From Actinacidiphila cocklensis (lineage in GTDB: Bacteria; Actinomycetota; Actinomycetes; Streptomycetales; Streptomycetaceae), in NCBI RefSeq assembly GCF_907177275.1, contig NZ_CAJSLV010000053.1:62001-126000 (forward strand): a stretch of DNA of 64,000 bases. Direction: 5' to 3'. This document shows, piece by piece, positions 27,944 through 36,291 of this stretch (the first letter of the stretch is position 1; each line of letters starts with the position of its first letter). A program made the position numbers and the translations under genes. A model generated the notes under the pieces. That model made no database searches and was not told where the DNA came from. It was given only the letters and a program-made list of their open reading frames with translations.

Positions 27944-28534
27944 TCATCGGCTCAGATGGACTGTGTAGAAGGTGGACAGGTCCAACCGGAAGGTGTCCGA
28001 CGTCGGATCGACCGTCACATCCTGGTTGTCGCAGGTGAACCCGAGGAGGCTGCCGCGCTTCGACCCGAGGACGCAGCGCGGTGAGACCACCGCCGTGGCC
28101 GTGGCCTTCGCATGGATCTCCTCGGTACCGTCCACAACGGACTTCCCCACCGAGTCGATCGACCTCACGGTCACCGTGTAGCCGGGTAGGCCCTCAGCCG
28201 GCACGCAGCCGCCGGCCAGGATCTCGGCCCCGTTGCGCCCGGCGTAGTCGGCCGCCGCACCGCAGGCCGACTCGTCGTGCTGCCCCAAATCCGTCAGGAG
28301 ATGCGACAGCCTGCCGAGGTCACCCGACGTCAGGGCAGCAAGGAAGTCCTCCCCCACCGCATCCCGATCGGCGCGTGCCGCCGCGAGGGCAGCCGCGTCA
28401 GCGGCGGTCTGTGCGCCGTTGCGCGCAACAGAAGCCTGGCCGACGGCGAAGAACGCGAAGGCCAGGAAGAACAGCGCGGCCATCGCGACGATGTAGATGC
28501 CGAGTGTCTGCCCGGCGTCACCGTAGCGTCCTAC
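27944..28534 (-). CDS. TadG-like pilus assembly protein (start unresolved)
   Basis: A TadG/Flp-associated protein of about 180-196 residues. It has one N-terminal membrane segment (QTLGIYIVAMAALFFLAFAFFAVGQA) and the TadG-type motif RNGAQTAADAAALAAARADRD, then a soluble Cys-containing domain. No ATG, GTG, TTG or CTG lies in frame between the end of flp and the membrane segment; the frame is open back through flp in the -1 register. The listed end (28534) is a GTA codon just inside the flp stop. The first in-frame ATG, at 28483, would cut the membrane segment. A non-canonical start, frameshift from flp or an assembly error are the options. Confidence 0.65.
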   Translation of the reverse strand, partial: VGRYGDAGQTLGIYIVAMAALFFLAFAFFAVGQASVARNGAQTAADAAALAAARADRDAVGEDFLAALTSGDLGRLSHLLTDLGQHDESACGAAADYAGRNGAEILAGGCVPAEGLPGYTVTVRSIDSVGKSVVDGTEEIHAKATATAVVSPRCVLGSKRGSLLGFTCDNQDVTVDPTSDTFRLDLSTFYTVHLSR

Positions 28535-28776
28535 TTGCCGCTGCCCTTCGTGATGTTGTTGATCATATCGGTGATGCCGGTCTTCACCTTGTCGCCGATG
28601 TCCGTCGTGCTCGCCAGCACCCCGATGATCACCGCGATCACGACCGCGATGCCCAGGTACTCGAAGGACGTCTGGCCGCGGTCCGTGCGGGATCGCAGGT
28701 GTGTGGCCGCGCGGTCCGCTTGGGTGCGGAGCCAGAGCTCGGCGGTGGTGTAGCGCTGGAGTGCCCACCTGTTCAT
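28531..28776 (-). CDS. flp: Flp-type major pilin
   Basis: An 81-residue Flp-family pilin. The basic leader ends at RTDRG, followed by QTSFEYLGIAVVIAVIIGVL: cleavage by the A24 peptidase after Gly would leave Q+1 and the Glu at +5 typical of type IV pilins. A single hydrophobic helix and a short polar tail (TDIGDKVKTGITDMINNITK) follow. The ATG at 28776 (MNRWALQRY) is preferred; an ATG at 28791 abuts AAGG and is less likely. A 280-bp promoter region with a tandem operator (28922-28952) precedes it, so it probably has its own promoter for high expression. Confidence 0.85.
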   Translation of the reverse strand: MNRWALQRYTTAELWLRTQADRAATHLRSRTDRGQTSFEYLGIAVVIAVIIGVLASTTDIGDKVKTGITDMINNITKGSGK

Positions 28777-29056
28777 CGTTGTTCGCCCCATCCTTTGTCA
28801 CCTGGCTGGTGATACGTACGGCGGTGGTCGTGGGCTGCCCGTCGGGGTCGGGGGTGGTGGTCACGGCGCACCGCCTCTCGCTGGTGGTCGTCGGTTGTCG
28901 TCCGCAGCGGGTTGGATCTGATTGCAGGTGCAAATATGGTTGCGAATGCAAAGGTACACCCGAACCTCGGGCATCCGCAGCCGGTTGTGCACCACGAGCC
29001 TCGCGGGCAAGTGGCGGTTACAGCATGGCGGTTGGTCACCCTCGGTCGCACCCCGA
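28777..29056 (-). promoter_or_regulatory. flp upstream region with tandem 13-bp operator
   Basis: The gap between tadC and flp contains an A/T-richer island with two 13-bp direct copies: TTGCAGGTGCAAA (28922-28934) and TTGCGAATGCAAA (28940-28952), with 18-bp periodicity. Each copy is itself a dyad (TTGC...GCAA). This looks like a tandem repressor or activator site about 150 bp before the flp start. I could not assign the -35/-10 boxes with confidence. Confidence 0.55.
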
Positions 29057-29956
29057 TCACCCGTTTCCGAAGACGTCGCCGAAGTGGATCTGCGAGCCCA
29101 TGACGGTGCCGGTGATCAGCAGGATCATGGTGGCGGGGACCAGCAGGACGGTGATGACGCCGGTTGCGCGGGGGACCATGCGGGCGGCGCGGCGGCGGGC
29201 GTTCTGGGCCTCGGTGCGGCGCATGTCGGTGGCGATCTGCAGCAGGGTGCGGGCGATCGGGGCGCCCAGTTCCTCGCCCTGCTGGAGGGCGGTGACGAAC
29301 TGGCCGACCTGGTCGCTGCGGTTGCGCTTGCGGAGCTGGTCGAAGGCGTCGCGGCGGCTGACGCCGACGTCCATCTGGCGCAGGGCGACCCGGATCTCGT
29401 CGGACCAGGGGCCGGTGTAGACGGAGTTGACGCGTTCCAGTGCCTGGCGGAAGCCGAGGCCCGCGCTGACGACGACGGCGAGGACGTCCAGGAAGTCGGG
29501 CAGGGTGCGCTCGATGTCGTCGCGGCGGCGGCGGACGGCGAGCCAGATGCCGAGGTCGGCCCAGCCCCAGCCGTAGGCGAGCAGCAGCAGGGCGAGGAAC
29601 CAGCTGCCGCGGCTGAGCAGCAGCAGGGCGGTCAGGGCGCCGAGGGCGCCGTAGACGGCCCGGCGGGCGGCGTAGCGCTCGACCGTCAGGCCGTGCGGGT
29701 GGCCGGCGTGGTCGATCCTGGCCCGCATCTTCGCGATCCGGGCCGGCCCCATCATCCGCAGCACCATCGGCACCCAGCGGATGCCGAGCCGGTCGATGGC
29801 GTTGCCGGTGCGGGTGGTGCGGGTGCGGCCGACGTCGAGGGCCAGCGCGAGGTCGTCGGGGAGCTTGACGTCGGCGCGCAGCAGCCCGACCGCGTGGACC
29901 ACGCCGACCGCGCAGAGGGCGAGGGCCAGCGCGAGTCCGAGGCCGATGAGGATCAT
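29057..29956 (-). CDS. tadC: TadC-like inner-membrane platform protein
   Basis: A 299-residue type II secretion F-domain protein. Membrane segments lie at about 1-24, 100-125, and 270-290. The GspF/T2SSF domain (about 140-270) includes RTLPDFLDVLAVVVSAGLGFRQALERV and GAPIARTLLQIATDMRR. It pairs with TadB to form the platform that couples the ATPase to pilin extraction. The ATG follows AGGAG and lies 22 bp beyond the tadB stop. Confidence 0.9.
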   Translation of the reverse strand: MILIGLGLALALALCAVGVVHAVGLLRADVKLPDDLALALDVGRTRTTRTGNAIDRLGIRWVPMVLRMMGPARIAKMRARIDHAGHPHGLTVERYAARRAVYGALGALTALLLLSRGSWFLALLLLAYGWGWADLGIWLAVRRRRDDIERTLPDFLDVLAVVVSAGLGFRQALERVNSVYTGPWSDEIRVALRQMDVGVSRRDAFDQLRKRNRSDQVGQFVTALQQGEELGAPIARTLLQIATDMRRTEAQNARRRAARMVPRATGVITVLLVPATMILLITGTVMGSQIHFGDVFGNG

Positions 29957-29978
29957 GTCCGGCTCCTGGCGGTTGCGT

Positions 29979-30974
29979 TCATACGTCGATCCTCGACATC
30001 CGGCGGATCAGCGCGAAGCCGAGCGCGTACAGCCCGAGGGAGATCAGGACGCAGATCCGGCCGACGGTGGAGCCGGTCATCGCGCTGAGCGAACCCGGCA
30101 TGATCCGGTCGAGCAGGAAGAGCGAGCCGAGGCCGATGACGGGGACGGCGTAGGCGGTGACGGTGACCTGCGACATCTGGGTACGGATCTCGCGGCGGGT
30201 CTCCTTGCGCTCCTCCAGGGTGACGGTGAGGTTGCGCAGCGACTCCACGACGGAGCCGCCGGCCCGACTGGAAAGCACCAGGGTGGAGACCAGCACGATC
30301 AACTCCCGGCTGGGCAGCCGCTGCTGGAGCTCGCCGAGGGCGTCGTCGATGGAGTGGCCGACCGCCATCGCGTCCGCGACCTGCTTCAGCTCCTCGCCCG
30401 CGGGCGCGTCCAGCTCCTCCGCGGCCATCGACACGGCGGTGCGCAGGGCCAGTCCGGCCTGCGTGGCGTTGGCCAGGACGCGGGCCAGGTCCGGGAGTTG
30501 GGCGATGAAGCGCTCGGTGCGGATGCGGCGGCGCCACTCCAGGAAGGAGTACGCGGCCCAGCCGGCGATCAGTGCGGCGATCGGGCCGAAGAACGGCGCG
30601 AGCAGGACGGCGGCCGCCGCCCAGGAGCCGACCACCAGGCCGATCACGGAGGCGGTGAACTGCCCGGGGGTGAGGTTGGTGCCGGTGGCGGCGAGCCGGC
30701 CGGCCAGCCGGCGCCCCCAGGCGTAGCGGCGTACCCGCCGGTCGAGGGCGGCGAACGGGACGGCGGCGGTACCGGTGCCGCCGCCCGCCTCGGCGGCCAG
30801 CCGCTCGACCAGCGCGACCCGGTCCGCGCGGCCGCCGCGCCAGGCGTGCAGGCCCCACACGGCGAGTGCGAGCGCGAGCAGGGTGACGCCGAGCACCAGC
30901 AGCGGGTAGGGGCCGGCAGCGAAGTTCCGCCCGCTGGCGGCGAGTTCCCGCCCCGCGTCCGGTGGCAGGGTCAT
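29979..30974 (-). CDS. tadB: TadB-like inner-membrane platform protein
   Basis: A 331-residue T2SSF-domain protein with hydrophobic segments at about 22-44, 105-145, 270-290 and 305-325. The F domain (about 155-290) has FIAQLPDLARVLANATQAGLALRTAVSMAAEEL. The ATG overlaps the stop of the CpaF gene (ATGA at 30974-30971), so it is translationally coupled to the ATPase. It works with TadC as the membrane platform. Confidence 0.9.
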   Translation of the reverse strand: MTLPPDAGRELAASGRNFAAGPYPLLVLGVTLLALALAVWGLHAWRGGRADRVALVERLAAEAGGGTGTAAVPFAALDRRVRRYAWGRRLAGRLAATGTNLTPGQFTASVIGLVVGSWAAAAVLLAPFFGPIAALIAGWAAYSFLEWRRRIRTERFIAQLPDLARVLANATQAGLALRTAVSMAAEELDAPAGEELKQVADAMAVGHSIDDALGELQQRLPSRELIVLVSTLVLSSRAGGSVVESLRNLTVTLEERKETRREIRTQMSQVTVTAYAVPVIGLGSLFLLDRIMPGSLSAMTGSTVGRICVLISLGLYALGFALIRRMSRIDV

Positions 30975-32305
30975 TTCGCCTCCCGGCTGTCGAGTTCGAG
31001 TTCCGTGGCGCCGACGCCGAAGGCGGCGGGAACGTGCTCGCCGGCCAGGTAGAGGCGTTCGCCGATCTCCCGTGGCACGGGCCGGTGTTCGTACCAGCCG
31101 CGGACGATGCGGTCGACGCCGAGCGGTTCTGCGCGGAAGCGGGTGGCCGAGGTGAGCCGGAAGGCGTCGCGGCCGTGGGAGGACAGGACGGCGATCTCGG
31201 CGATGCGGCGGGTGCCGTCGATGTGCCGGTGCAGCTGGACGAGGACGTCCACGGCGCTGTTGATCTGGTCGCGCAGCGCCTCGAAGGGGATCTTGACCTC
31301 GCTCATCGACGCGAGGGTCTGCAGCCTGAGCACCGCGTCCTCTGCGGAGTTGGCGTGCACGGTGGCCAGCGAGCCGTCGTGGCCCGTGGACATGGCCTGC
31401 AGCATGTCGAGGGTCTCGCCACCGCGCACCTCGCCGACGATGATGCGGTCGGGGCGCATGCGCAGCGAGTTGCGCACCAGGTCGCGGATGGTGATCCGGC
31501 CCTCGCCCTCGACGTTGGGCGGGCGGGACTCCAGGCGGATCACGTGCTCCTGCTGGAGCTGGAGTTCGGCGGCGTCCTCGACGGTGATGATGCGCTCGCC
31601 GTCGGGTATCAGCCCGGACAGGGCGTTGAGCAGCGTCGTCTTGCCGGAGCCGGTGCCGCCGCTGACGATGATGTTGCACCTGGCGCGGACGAACGAGGAC
31701 AGCAGCATCAGCATGTGCTCGTCGAGGGTGCCCAGGCCGATGAGTTCCCTGAGGGTGTACGCGCGCGGGAAGCGGCGGATGGTCAGGGTGGGGCCGGTCA
31801 GCGACAGCGGCGGGATGACGACGTTGACCCGCTCGCCCGAGGGCAGCCGGGCGTCGACCATCGGATTCGACTCGTCCACACGGCGGTTGACGGTCGAGAC
31901 GATGCGCTCGATGGTCTGCAGCAGCTGCTCGGCGGAGGAGAAGCGGGCGGCGACGGGTTCGACCCGGCCGCCGCGTTCGACGTAGATGCGGTCGGGGCCG
32001 TTGACCATGATCTCGGTCACGGTCGGGTCTTCGAGCAGCGGTTCCAGGATGCCCAGGCCCAGTGCCTCGTCCACGACCCGGCGGATCAGCGCGGCCCGCT
32101 CCGCGGTGGACAGTACGGGTCCCTCGCGGCTGATGATGTGGCCGAGCACCCGCTCCAGGCGCGACCTGCGCTCGGCGGCCGCCAGCGCGGACATCTCGGC
32201 GAGGTCGATCTCCTGGAGCAGCTTGGCCCGGTAGACCGCGACCAGGTGGCTCTCCTCGGTCTGCGGTGTCGCCTCGTCGGCGACGAGTCTCGCGCGCAGG
32301 CTCAT
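30971..32305 (-). CDS. tadA: TadA/CpaF secretion ATPase
   Basis: A 444-residue hexameric secretion ATPase of the CpaF class that drives Flp pilus assembly. An N-terminal helical domain (about 1-110) precedes the ATPase core. Walker A is IIVSGGTGSGKTTLLNAL (about 215-232), the Asp box is RIITVEDAAELQL, Walker B is DRIIVGEVRGGETLDMLQAM and the His box is GSLATVHANSAEDA. The ATG overlaps the TadE stop (ATGA), and its own stop overlaps the tadB start the same way. Confidence 0.94.
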   Translation of the reverse strand: MSLRARLVADEATPQTEESHLVAVYRAKLLQEIDLAEMSALAAAERRSRLERVLGHIISREGPVLSTAERAALIRRVVDEALGLGILEPLLEDPTVTEIMVNGPDRIYVERGGRVEPVAARFSSAEQLLQTIERIVSTVNRRVDESNPMVDARLPSGERVNVVIPPLSLTGPTLTIRRFPRAYTLRELIGLGTLDEHMLMLLSSFVRARCNIIVSGGTGSGKTTLLNALSGLIPDGERIITVEDAAELQLQQEHVIRLESRPPNVEGEGRITIRDLVRNSLRMRPDRIIVGEVRGGETLDMLQAMSTGHDGSLATVHANSAEDAVLRLQTLASMSEVKIPFEALRDQINSAVDVLVQLHRHIDGTRRIAEIAVLSSHGRDAFRLTSATRFRAEPLGVDRIVRGWYEHRPVPREIGERLYLAGEHVPAAFGVGATELELDSREAK

Positions 32306-32859
32306 CGCGTGGTGTCCTCCCTCGGCATCGTCGCGGTGCGCGACACGTCCCCGAACAGGTGGACTCCGGGAAATACGGACGGCACCTCCACGGTCGCCTC
32401 GGCCTTGATCGCGTCGCCGTACTCGGGCCAGGTGATGTGCGCGGTCAGCCAGTCGCTGACGGCGCCCTCGCCGGCCGCCTTGCCGGCCGCCTTGCCGCCG
32501 TCGGGCGCGGGCAGTGCCGCCGTCCGGGCGGCGGTACGTGCCGCGGTGCCGGCCTGCTCGCCGCAATACGCCACGAGGCCGAGCTGGATTCCCGCCAGGG
32601 CGATGAGCAGCAGGAACGGCACCATCCCGAGGTATTCGAGGGACGCCACGCCCCGGTCGGCCCGGGGCGCGGCTCCCTTGCGGGAGGGGGTACGCCCCGG
32701 GGGCGCAGGGAACCGCGCGCTCAGCCACCGACCGCGCGCGGGTCGTCTCCGTCCCGAGGGGGCTGCTGCCGTCGCATCCGGGCCGCCGGCCGGTGGGTGG
32801 TTGCTCGCGCGGTTCCCCGCGCCCCTGGGTGGCGCCGCCCGACGCGGGATCGGCCTCAT
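32302..32859 (-). CDS. TadE-like minor pilin with repeat-derived N-terminal extension
   Basis: A 185-residue TadE-family pilin. The pilin core starts at RADRG followed by VASLEYLGMVPFLLLIALAG (about 70-90), with Glu at +5 of the predicted cleavage site, then a soluble domain. The start at 32859 overlaps the upstream stop (ATGA) and is the only ATG/GTG in frame upstream of the pilin motif, so translation must enter through about 65 residues rich in Arg/Pro/Gly. These residues are encoded by DNA (about 32690-32835) that matches the window's dispersed intergenic repeat, including GCGCGGTTCCCCGCGCCCC near 32806. The extension would be cut off by the prepilin peptidase. Confidence 0.78.
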   Translation of the reverse strand: MRPIPRRAAPPRGAGNRASNHPPAGGPDATAAAPSGRRRPARGRWLSARFPAPPGRTPSRKGAAPRADRGVASLEYLGMVPFLLLIALAGIQLGLVAYCGEQAGTAARTAARTAALPAPDGGKAAGKAAGEGAVSDWLTAHITWPEYGDAIKAEATVEVPSVFPGVHLFGDVSRTATMPREDTTR

Positions 32860-34436
32860 CGGGTCGGCCGTTCGTCGACGGTCTTGGCGTGGCCGTGGAC
32901 GTGGAAGGGGAAGTCGATGGCGCCCGGGAAGAGGACCGGCACCTTGAGGGTGACGGTGACGTCCACCGTGCCATTGCCAGGGGCCACCGAGACGTCCGCG
33001 TCGTCGGACCACGCGCCGGGCAGGTCCGATTTGGCAGCCTCGGAGCCCGCGGCCTGGGGGTCCTCGGCGACCGCGGCGGCCCTCGCCGCCTCGTCCGCCG
33101 CGTTGCCGGCCAGGGTGAAGGTGTAGCCGGCCAGGATGGCCTGCCAGACCAGGATCAGCGTGATGAGGATGAGCGGGGTCATCCCGAGGGTCTCCAGGGT
33201 GACCTGGCCGCGGTCGCCGCCGCCGCGGCGGGACTTCCTGCCGCGGACGGCGGGCAGCGTCGCGCCGGTGACGAGGCCCAGCTCGCCGGCCAGGGACCAG
33301 ATGCCGGCCTTGACGGTGGAGCGGGCGTCGAGGTCGTGGAGGCGGCCGGCGTCGATGACGGGCTGGAGTTCGCGGAAGGCGGCGGGCACGACGGACGCGG
33401 CGATCCGGGTGCCGGTGATCCGGCCGACCAGGGTCGGCTGGATCTCGGTGCCGCGGGTGTGGCGGTTGACGACGGTGGTGGTGTCCTGCGGCTTGCGTAT
33501 CTGGAGCCGGTCCCACATGCGGACCATGCGCTTGGCGGCGCGGACCGCCACCACGTCGGGTGTGGTCACCAGGACCGCGGTGTCGGCGACCTCGACGGCG
33601 GCCGCGTTCGCGCTGGTCATCTGGGTGCCGCAGTCGACGACGACGACCTCGTAGCGCTGCCGCAGCGCGGCCAGGACGGCGCGGGCGGCGCGGTCGGTGA
33701 CGTCCTCGCCGCGTTCGCCGTCGGCGGGGGCGAGCAGCAGCGCGGGGCCGGACTCGTGGACGTACATGGCGTCGTGCAGGACCCGGGAGGAGACGTCGGC
33801 GATGTCGGCGAGGTCGGCGACCGAGCGGCGGAACTGCACGTCGAGGTAGGAGGCGATGTCGCCGCCCTGCAGGTCGAGGTCGACCAGGGCGGTGGAGCGG
33901 CCGGAGGCGTGGGCGGCGAGGGCGAGGTGGATGGCGGTGACGGTGGTGCCGACGCCGCCCTTGGCTCCGGCGACGGCGACCAGGGTGCCGCCGGCGACCG
34001 CGGGCAGGGCGGCGCGCTGCGGGCCGAGGTGGCGGCGCACCCCTGCGGCCCAGGTGGCGGCGGCGTCCACGCGGGCGCCCAACTCGTCGTAGGACAGCGG
34101 GAGTCCCACGACGCCTCGGGCGCCGGAGTTCATCGCGGCGGCCAGGACGGCGGGGCCGGGGTCGGGGGTGAGCAGGACGACGCCGACCGCGGGGAAGCGC
34201 AGCGCGATGTCGCGGACGAGGTCCAGCGCGGGCATCGGGCCGATCGTCTCGTGGACGATGACGACTTCCGGCAGTTCCTCGACGCCGGCCTCGGCCGCGC
34301 GGGCCAGCAGGTCGAGCAGCGCGGTGGAGTCGTGCAGCGCGGGTGCCGGTTCCGCGCCGGGGAGCTGGCCGAGCAGGCCGAGCAGCGCGCGGGCGGCGTC
34401 GGGGTCGGAGGTGCCGGCGACGATGCGTACGGTCAC
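32856..34436 (-). CDS. CpaE/TadZ-like ATPase fused to a TadE-like pilin
   Basis: A 526-residue fusion. Residues 1-125 resemble a receiver-like domain of CpaE (TVRIVAGTSDPDAARALL; VVIVHETIGPMPAL). Residues about 130-390 are a MinD/ParA-type ATPase, with deviant Walker A VAVAGAKGGVGTTVTAIHLA and YEVVVVDCGTQMTSANA. A basic linker (RGRKSRRGGGDRG) leads to a TadE pilin segment QVTLETLGMTPLILITLILV (about 408-430) and a soluble domain. CpaE localises the Tad machine at a cell site; TadE is a pseudopilin needing leader cleavage. The GTG at 34436 overlaps the cpaB stop (GTGA). Cleavage after RG would split the product into two proteins. Confidence 0.82.
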   Translation of the reverse strand: MTVRIVAGTSDPDAARALLGLLGQLPGAEPAPALHDSTALLDLLARAAEAGVEELPEVVIVHETIGPMPALDLVRDIALRFPAVGVVLLTPDPGPAVLAAAMNSGARGVVGLPLSYDELGARVDAAATWAAGVRRHLGPQRAALPAVAGGTLVAVAGAKGGVGTTVTAIHLALAAHASGRSTALVDLDLQGGDIASYLDVQFRRSVADLADIADVSSRVLHDAMYVHESGPALLLAPADGERGEDVTDRAARAVLAALRQRYEVVVVDCGTQMTSANAAAVEVADTAVLVTTPDVVAVRAAKRMVRMWDRLQIRKPQDTTTVVNRHTRGTEIQPTLVGRITGTRIAASVVPAAFRELQPVIDAGRLHDLDARSTVKAGIWSLAGELGLVTGATLPAVRGRKSRRGGGDRGQVTLETLGMTPLILITLILVWQAILAGYTFTLAGNAADEAARAAAVAEDPQAAGSEAAKSDLPGAWSDDADVSVAPGNGTVDVTVTLKVPVLFPGAIDFPFHVHGHAKTVDERPTR

Positions 34437-35164
34437 GGGCGGGCACCTCCTCCGCCGGAGCCGGTGTCGCCGGACAGGGTGTAGTTGCGCGCGGTGTCCG
34501 GCGGGGCGGAGTTGTCGCCGGGGGCGACCAGGGCCAGCCGGACGTGTTCGGCGAACGACTCGGCGTAGGCGACGCGTTGGGCGTCCTCGGCGTCGAGTGC
34601 GAAGGTGATGGGCACGCCTTCGGTGGACAGCCGCTGGGCGTCGGCGTTCTTGTCGAAGGCCTTGATCTCGCCGACGTCGATGACCTGGGCGCCGGCCACG
34701 ATGATGCGGGAGATGTCGGGGTCGGTGTCCTTGTGGGCGGCGAAGGTGGCGAAGATGTTGACCCGGGCGCCGGGGGTGATCTTGCCGGCGACGCCGGTCT
34801 CCGCGTCGATCATGATGGCGATCTCCATCTGCCCCGGGCGCAGTTCGGGCCGGGCGGCCACCATGTCGGTCTGCAGCAGCGAGCCCTTCTTGAGCGCCAC
34901 CGCGGCGATCTTGCCCTGCACCTGCCCGAGGTCGCGGACCGCGGTGTCCGGCAGCCAGCGCGAAGGGACCCGTATCTGGCGCACGTTGGCGCTGCTGAGC
35001 TGCTGGTACGCGGCTATGTCGGTGGACAGCTCGTACGCCGTGACCTTCTCCCCGACCTGCGACCGCGCGTCGTTGACGACGGCGAGCACCCCGGCGAAGG
35101 CGGCGACCGCGCAGACGGCGGAGACCACCAGAAGGACGACACCACGGCGCTGACGTGAGTTCAT
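34433..35164 (-). CDS. cpaB: CpaB/RcpC-like pilus assembly protein (SAF domain)
   Basis: A 243-residue protein with an N-terminal membrane anchor (about 8-30, VVLLVVSAVCAVAAFAGVLAV) and an SAF domain (about 40-110; ELSTDIAAYQQLSSANVRQIRVP, KKGSLLQTDMV). The following RcpC segment has GQMEIAIMIDAETGVAGKITPGARVNIFAT. CpaB sits outside the membrane and is needed for pilus export. The ATG at 35164 begins 12 bp after the zinc-ribbon gene; the stop overlaps the next start. Confidence 0.87.
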   Translation of the reverse strand: MNSRQRRGVVLLVVSAVCAVAAFAGVLAVVNDARSQVGEKVTAYELSTDIAAYQQLSSANVRQIRVPSRWLPDTAVRDLGQVQGKIAAVALKKGSLLQTDMVAARPELRPGQMEIAIMIDAETGVAGKITPGARVNIFATFAAHKDTDPDISRIIVAGAQVIDVGEIKAFDKNADAQRLSTEGVPITFALDAEDAQRVAYAESFAEHVRLALVAPGDNSAPPDTARNYTLSGDTGSGGGGARP

Positions 35165-35176
35165 GTGCGGGCGGAC

Positions 35177-36025
35177 CTATCGCTTGTGGGGTTCGAGTTG
35201 GGGGCGGCGCGGGGTCTCCACGGAGCGCCCGCCGGGGTCGGCGGCGTGCTTGGCCGGGGTCTGCCGGTCCGCGATCCGGGTGGCGCAGAACAGGCACTGG
35301 TCGCCGATGACTTCGAGCCCGCACCAGGAGCAGGTGTCGCGCCGCACGGAGGTGACGAGCTGGTAGAGCATGCCGACGTCGGCGATGTAGGCGGTGAACT
35401 CGACCAGTTTGGCGGTGCCCCACCAGCGGGCCGAGTCGGGCGGCAGCGGCACCTCGCGCAGGTGCTGCGAGCGCCAGGCGGCCGCGAGCGGGCCGGTGAT
35501 CCAGCCGGGATCGAGGCCGTTGCCGGCGACGGCGAGCTGCGTCTGGTAGCCGGGTCCCGGCGGGATCGTGTTCTGGTCGGCCTCGCCGAGGTACGGCTCG
35601 GGGTGCGCGAGGACCGCGAAGTGCCGCCCCGGGACGAGGGACTTGACGTGGCTGCCGACGCCGACCGGCACCCGGTCGAGCTTGGCGACGGAGCCGAGCA
35701 GGGCTCCGGAGTGCAGGTAGTACGACAGCAGGCGGGCGGCGCCGGCCAGGACGCCGGGGCCGAGGTCGGTGCCGGCCAGCTGCCTCAGCTGCTCGCCGAG
35801 CAGCGCCCGGGCCAGCGGCGGCAGCGCGAGCGGCACGATCGCCAACCGGTCCGCCTCCAGGGCGGATCGGACGGTGTGCAACCGGCGGCGGACCGGGTCG
35901 TCGGCCTCCGCGGGGACGAGCGCGACGACATGGCCGTACGAGTCGAGCGCCGCCGCGACCCGCGTCAGCTGCTCCTCCAGCGGAAGCGCGAGGTCGTCCG
36001 ACGTGACCGTGATGACGCTCAGCAT
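35177..36025 (-). CDS. Zinc-ribbon protein at the head of the Tad operon
   Basis: A 282-residue protein that I do not recognise beyond its context. The N-terminal part (LSVITVTSDDLALPLEEQLTRVAAALDSYGHVVALVP) looks like a small alpha/beta domain. The C-terminus has a clear zinc ribbon C-x2-C-x8-C-x2-C (CSWCGLEVIGDQCLFC, about 240-255). No signal or membrane segment is visible. The ATG at 36025 follows GGGGGAGG and is the first gene of the operon, so it may be a cytoplasmic regulator or adaptor of the pilus system. Confidence 0.72.
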   Translation of the reverse strand: MLSVITVTSDDLALPLEEQLTRVAAALDSYGHVVALVPAEADDPVRRRLHTVRSALEADRLAIVPLALPPLARALLGEQLRQLAGTDLGPGVLAGAARLLSYYLHSGALLGSVAKLDRVPVGVGSHVKSLVPGRHFAVLAHPEPYLGEADQNTIPPGPGYQTQLAVAGNGLDPGWITGPLAAAWRSQHLREVPLPPDSARWWGTAKLVEFTAYIADVGMLYQLVTSVRRDTCSWCGLEVIGDQCLFCATRIADRQTPAKHAADPGGRSVETPRRPQLEPHKR

Positions 36026-36161
36026 CCGGAACCTCCCCCTTTCCACCTCTTCGGCCCGTGCGGCCTGGCGTTTTCCGGTCGTCAGCTTATCGATGTGTAG
36101 CGGGATGGGTGCGCAAAGTTGCGGATCGGCGGCGGTGGACGACGGCTGTCCGCAAGAGGTC

Positions 36162-36190
36162 TTGACAACCCAATTGGTCTGGACCAACTT
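36162..36190 (+). promoter_or_regulatory. Chitinase promoter with DasR-type operator
   Basis: TTGACA (36162-36167) is followed after 17 bp by CAACTT (36185-36190) as a -10. Between them TGGTCTGGACCA (36175-36186) differs by one base from the DasR responsive element TGGTCTAGACCA. On the other strand it reads TGGTCCAGACCA, matching the known streptomycete chitinase promoter repeat. GlcNAc-6-phosphate-sensing DasR would block the promoter. Confidence 0.75.
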
Positions 36191-36291
36191 TCTCCCTTAC
36201 CGGGCCATCCCGGTGTTCCGGGCGGCCTGCCCGGCATCCGGGTCAACCGCACTCCCACCACCCCCCAACTCCTTGCCCCCAGGAGGCAGTC

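Noticed and set aside
28922-31052. Long plus-strand frames across tadC and tadB
   Set aside because: They are antisense shadows of genes with strong family motifs and have no start context or domains.
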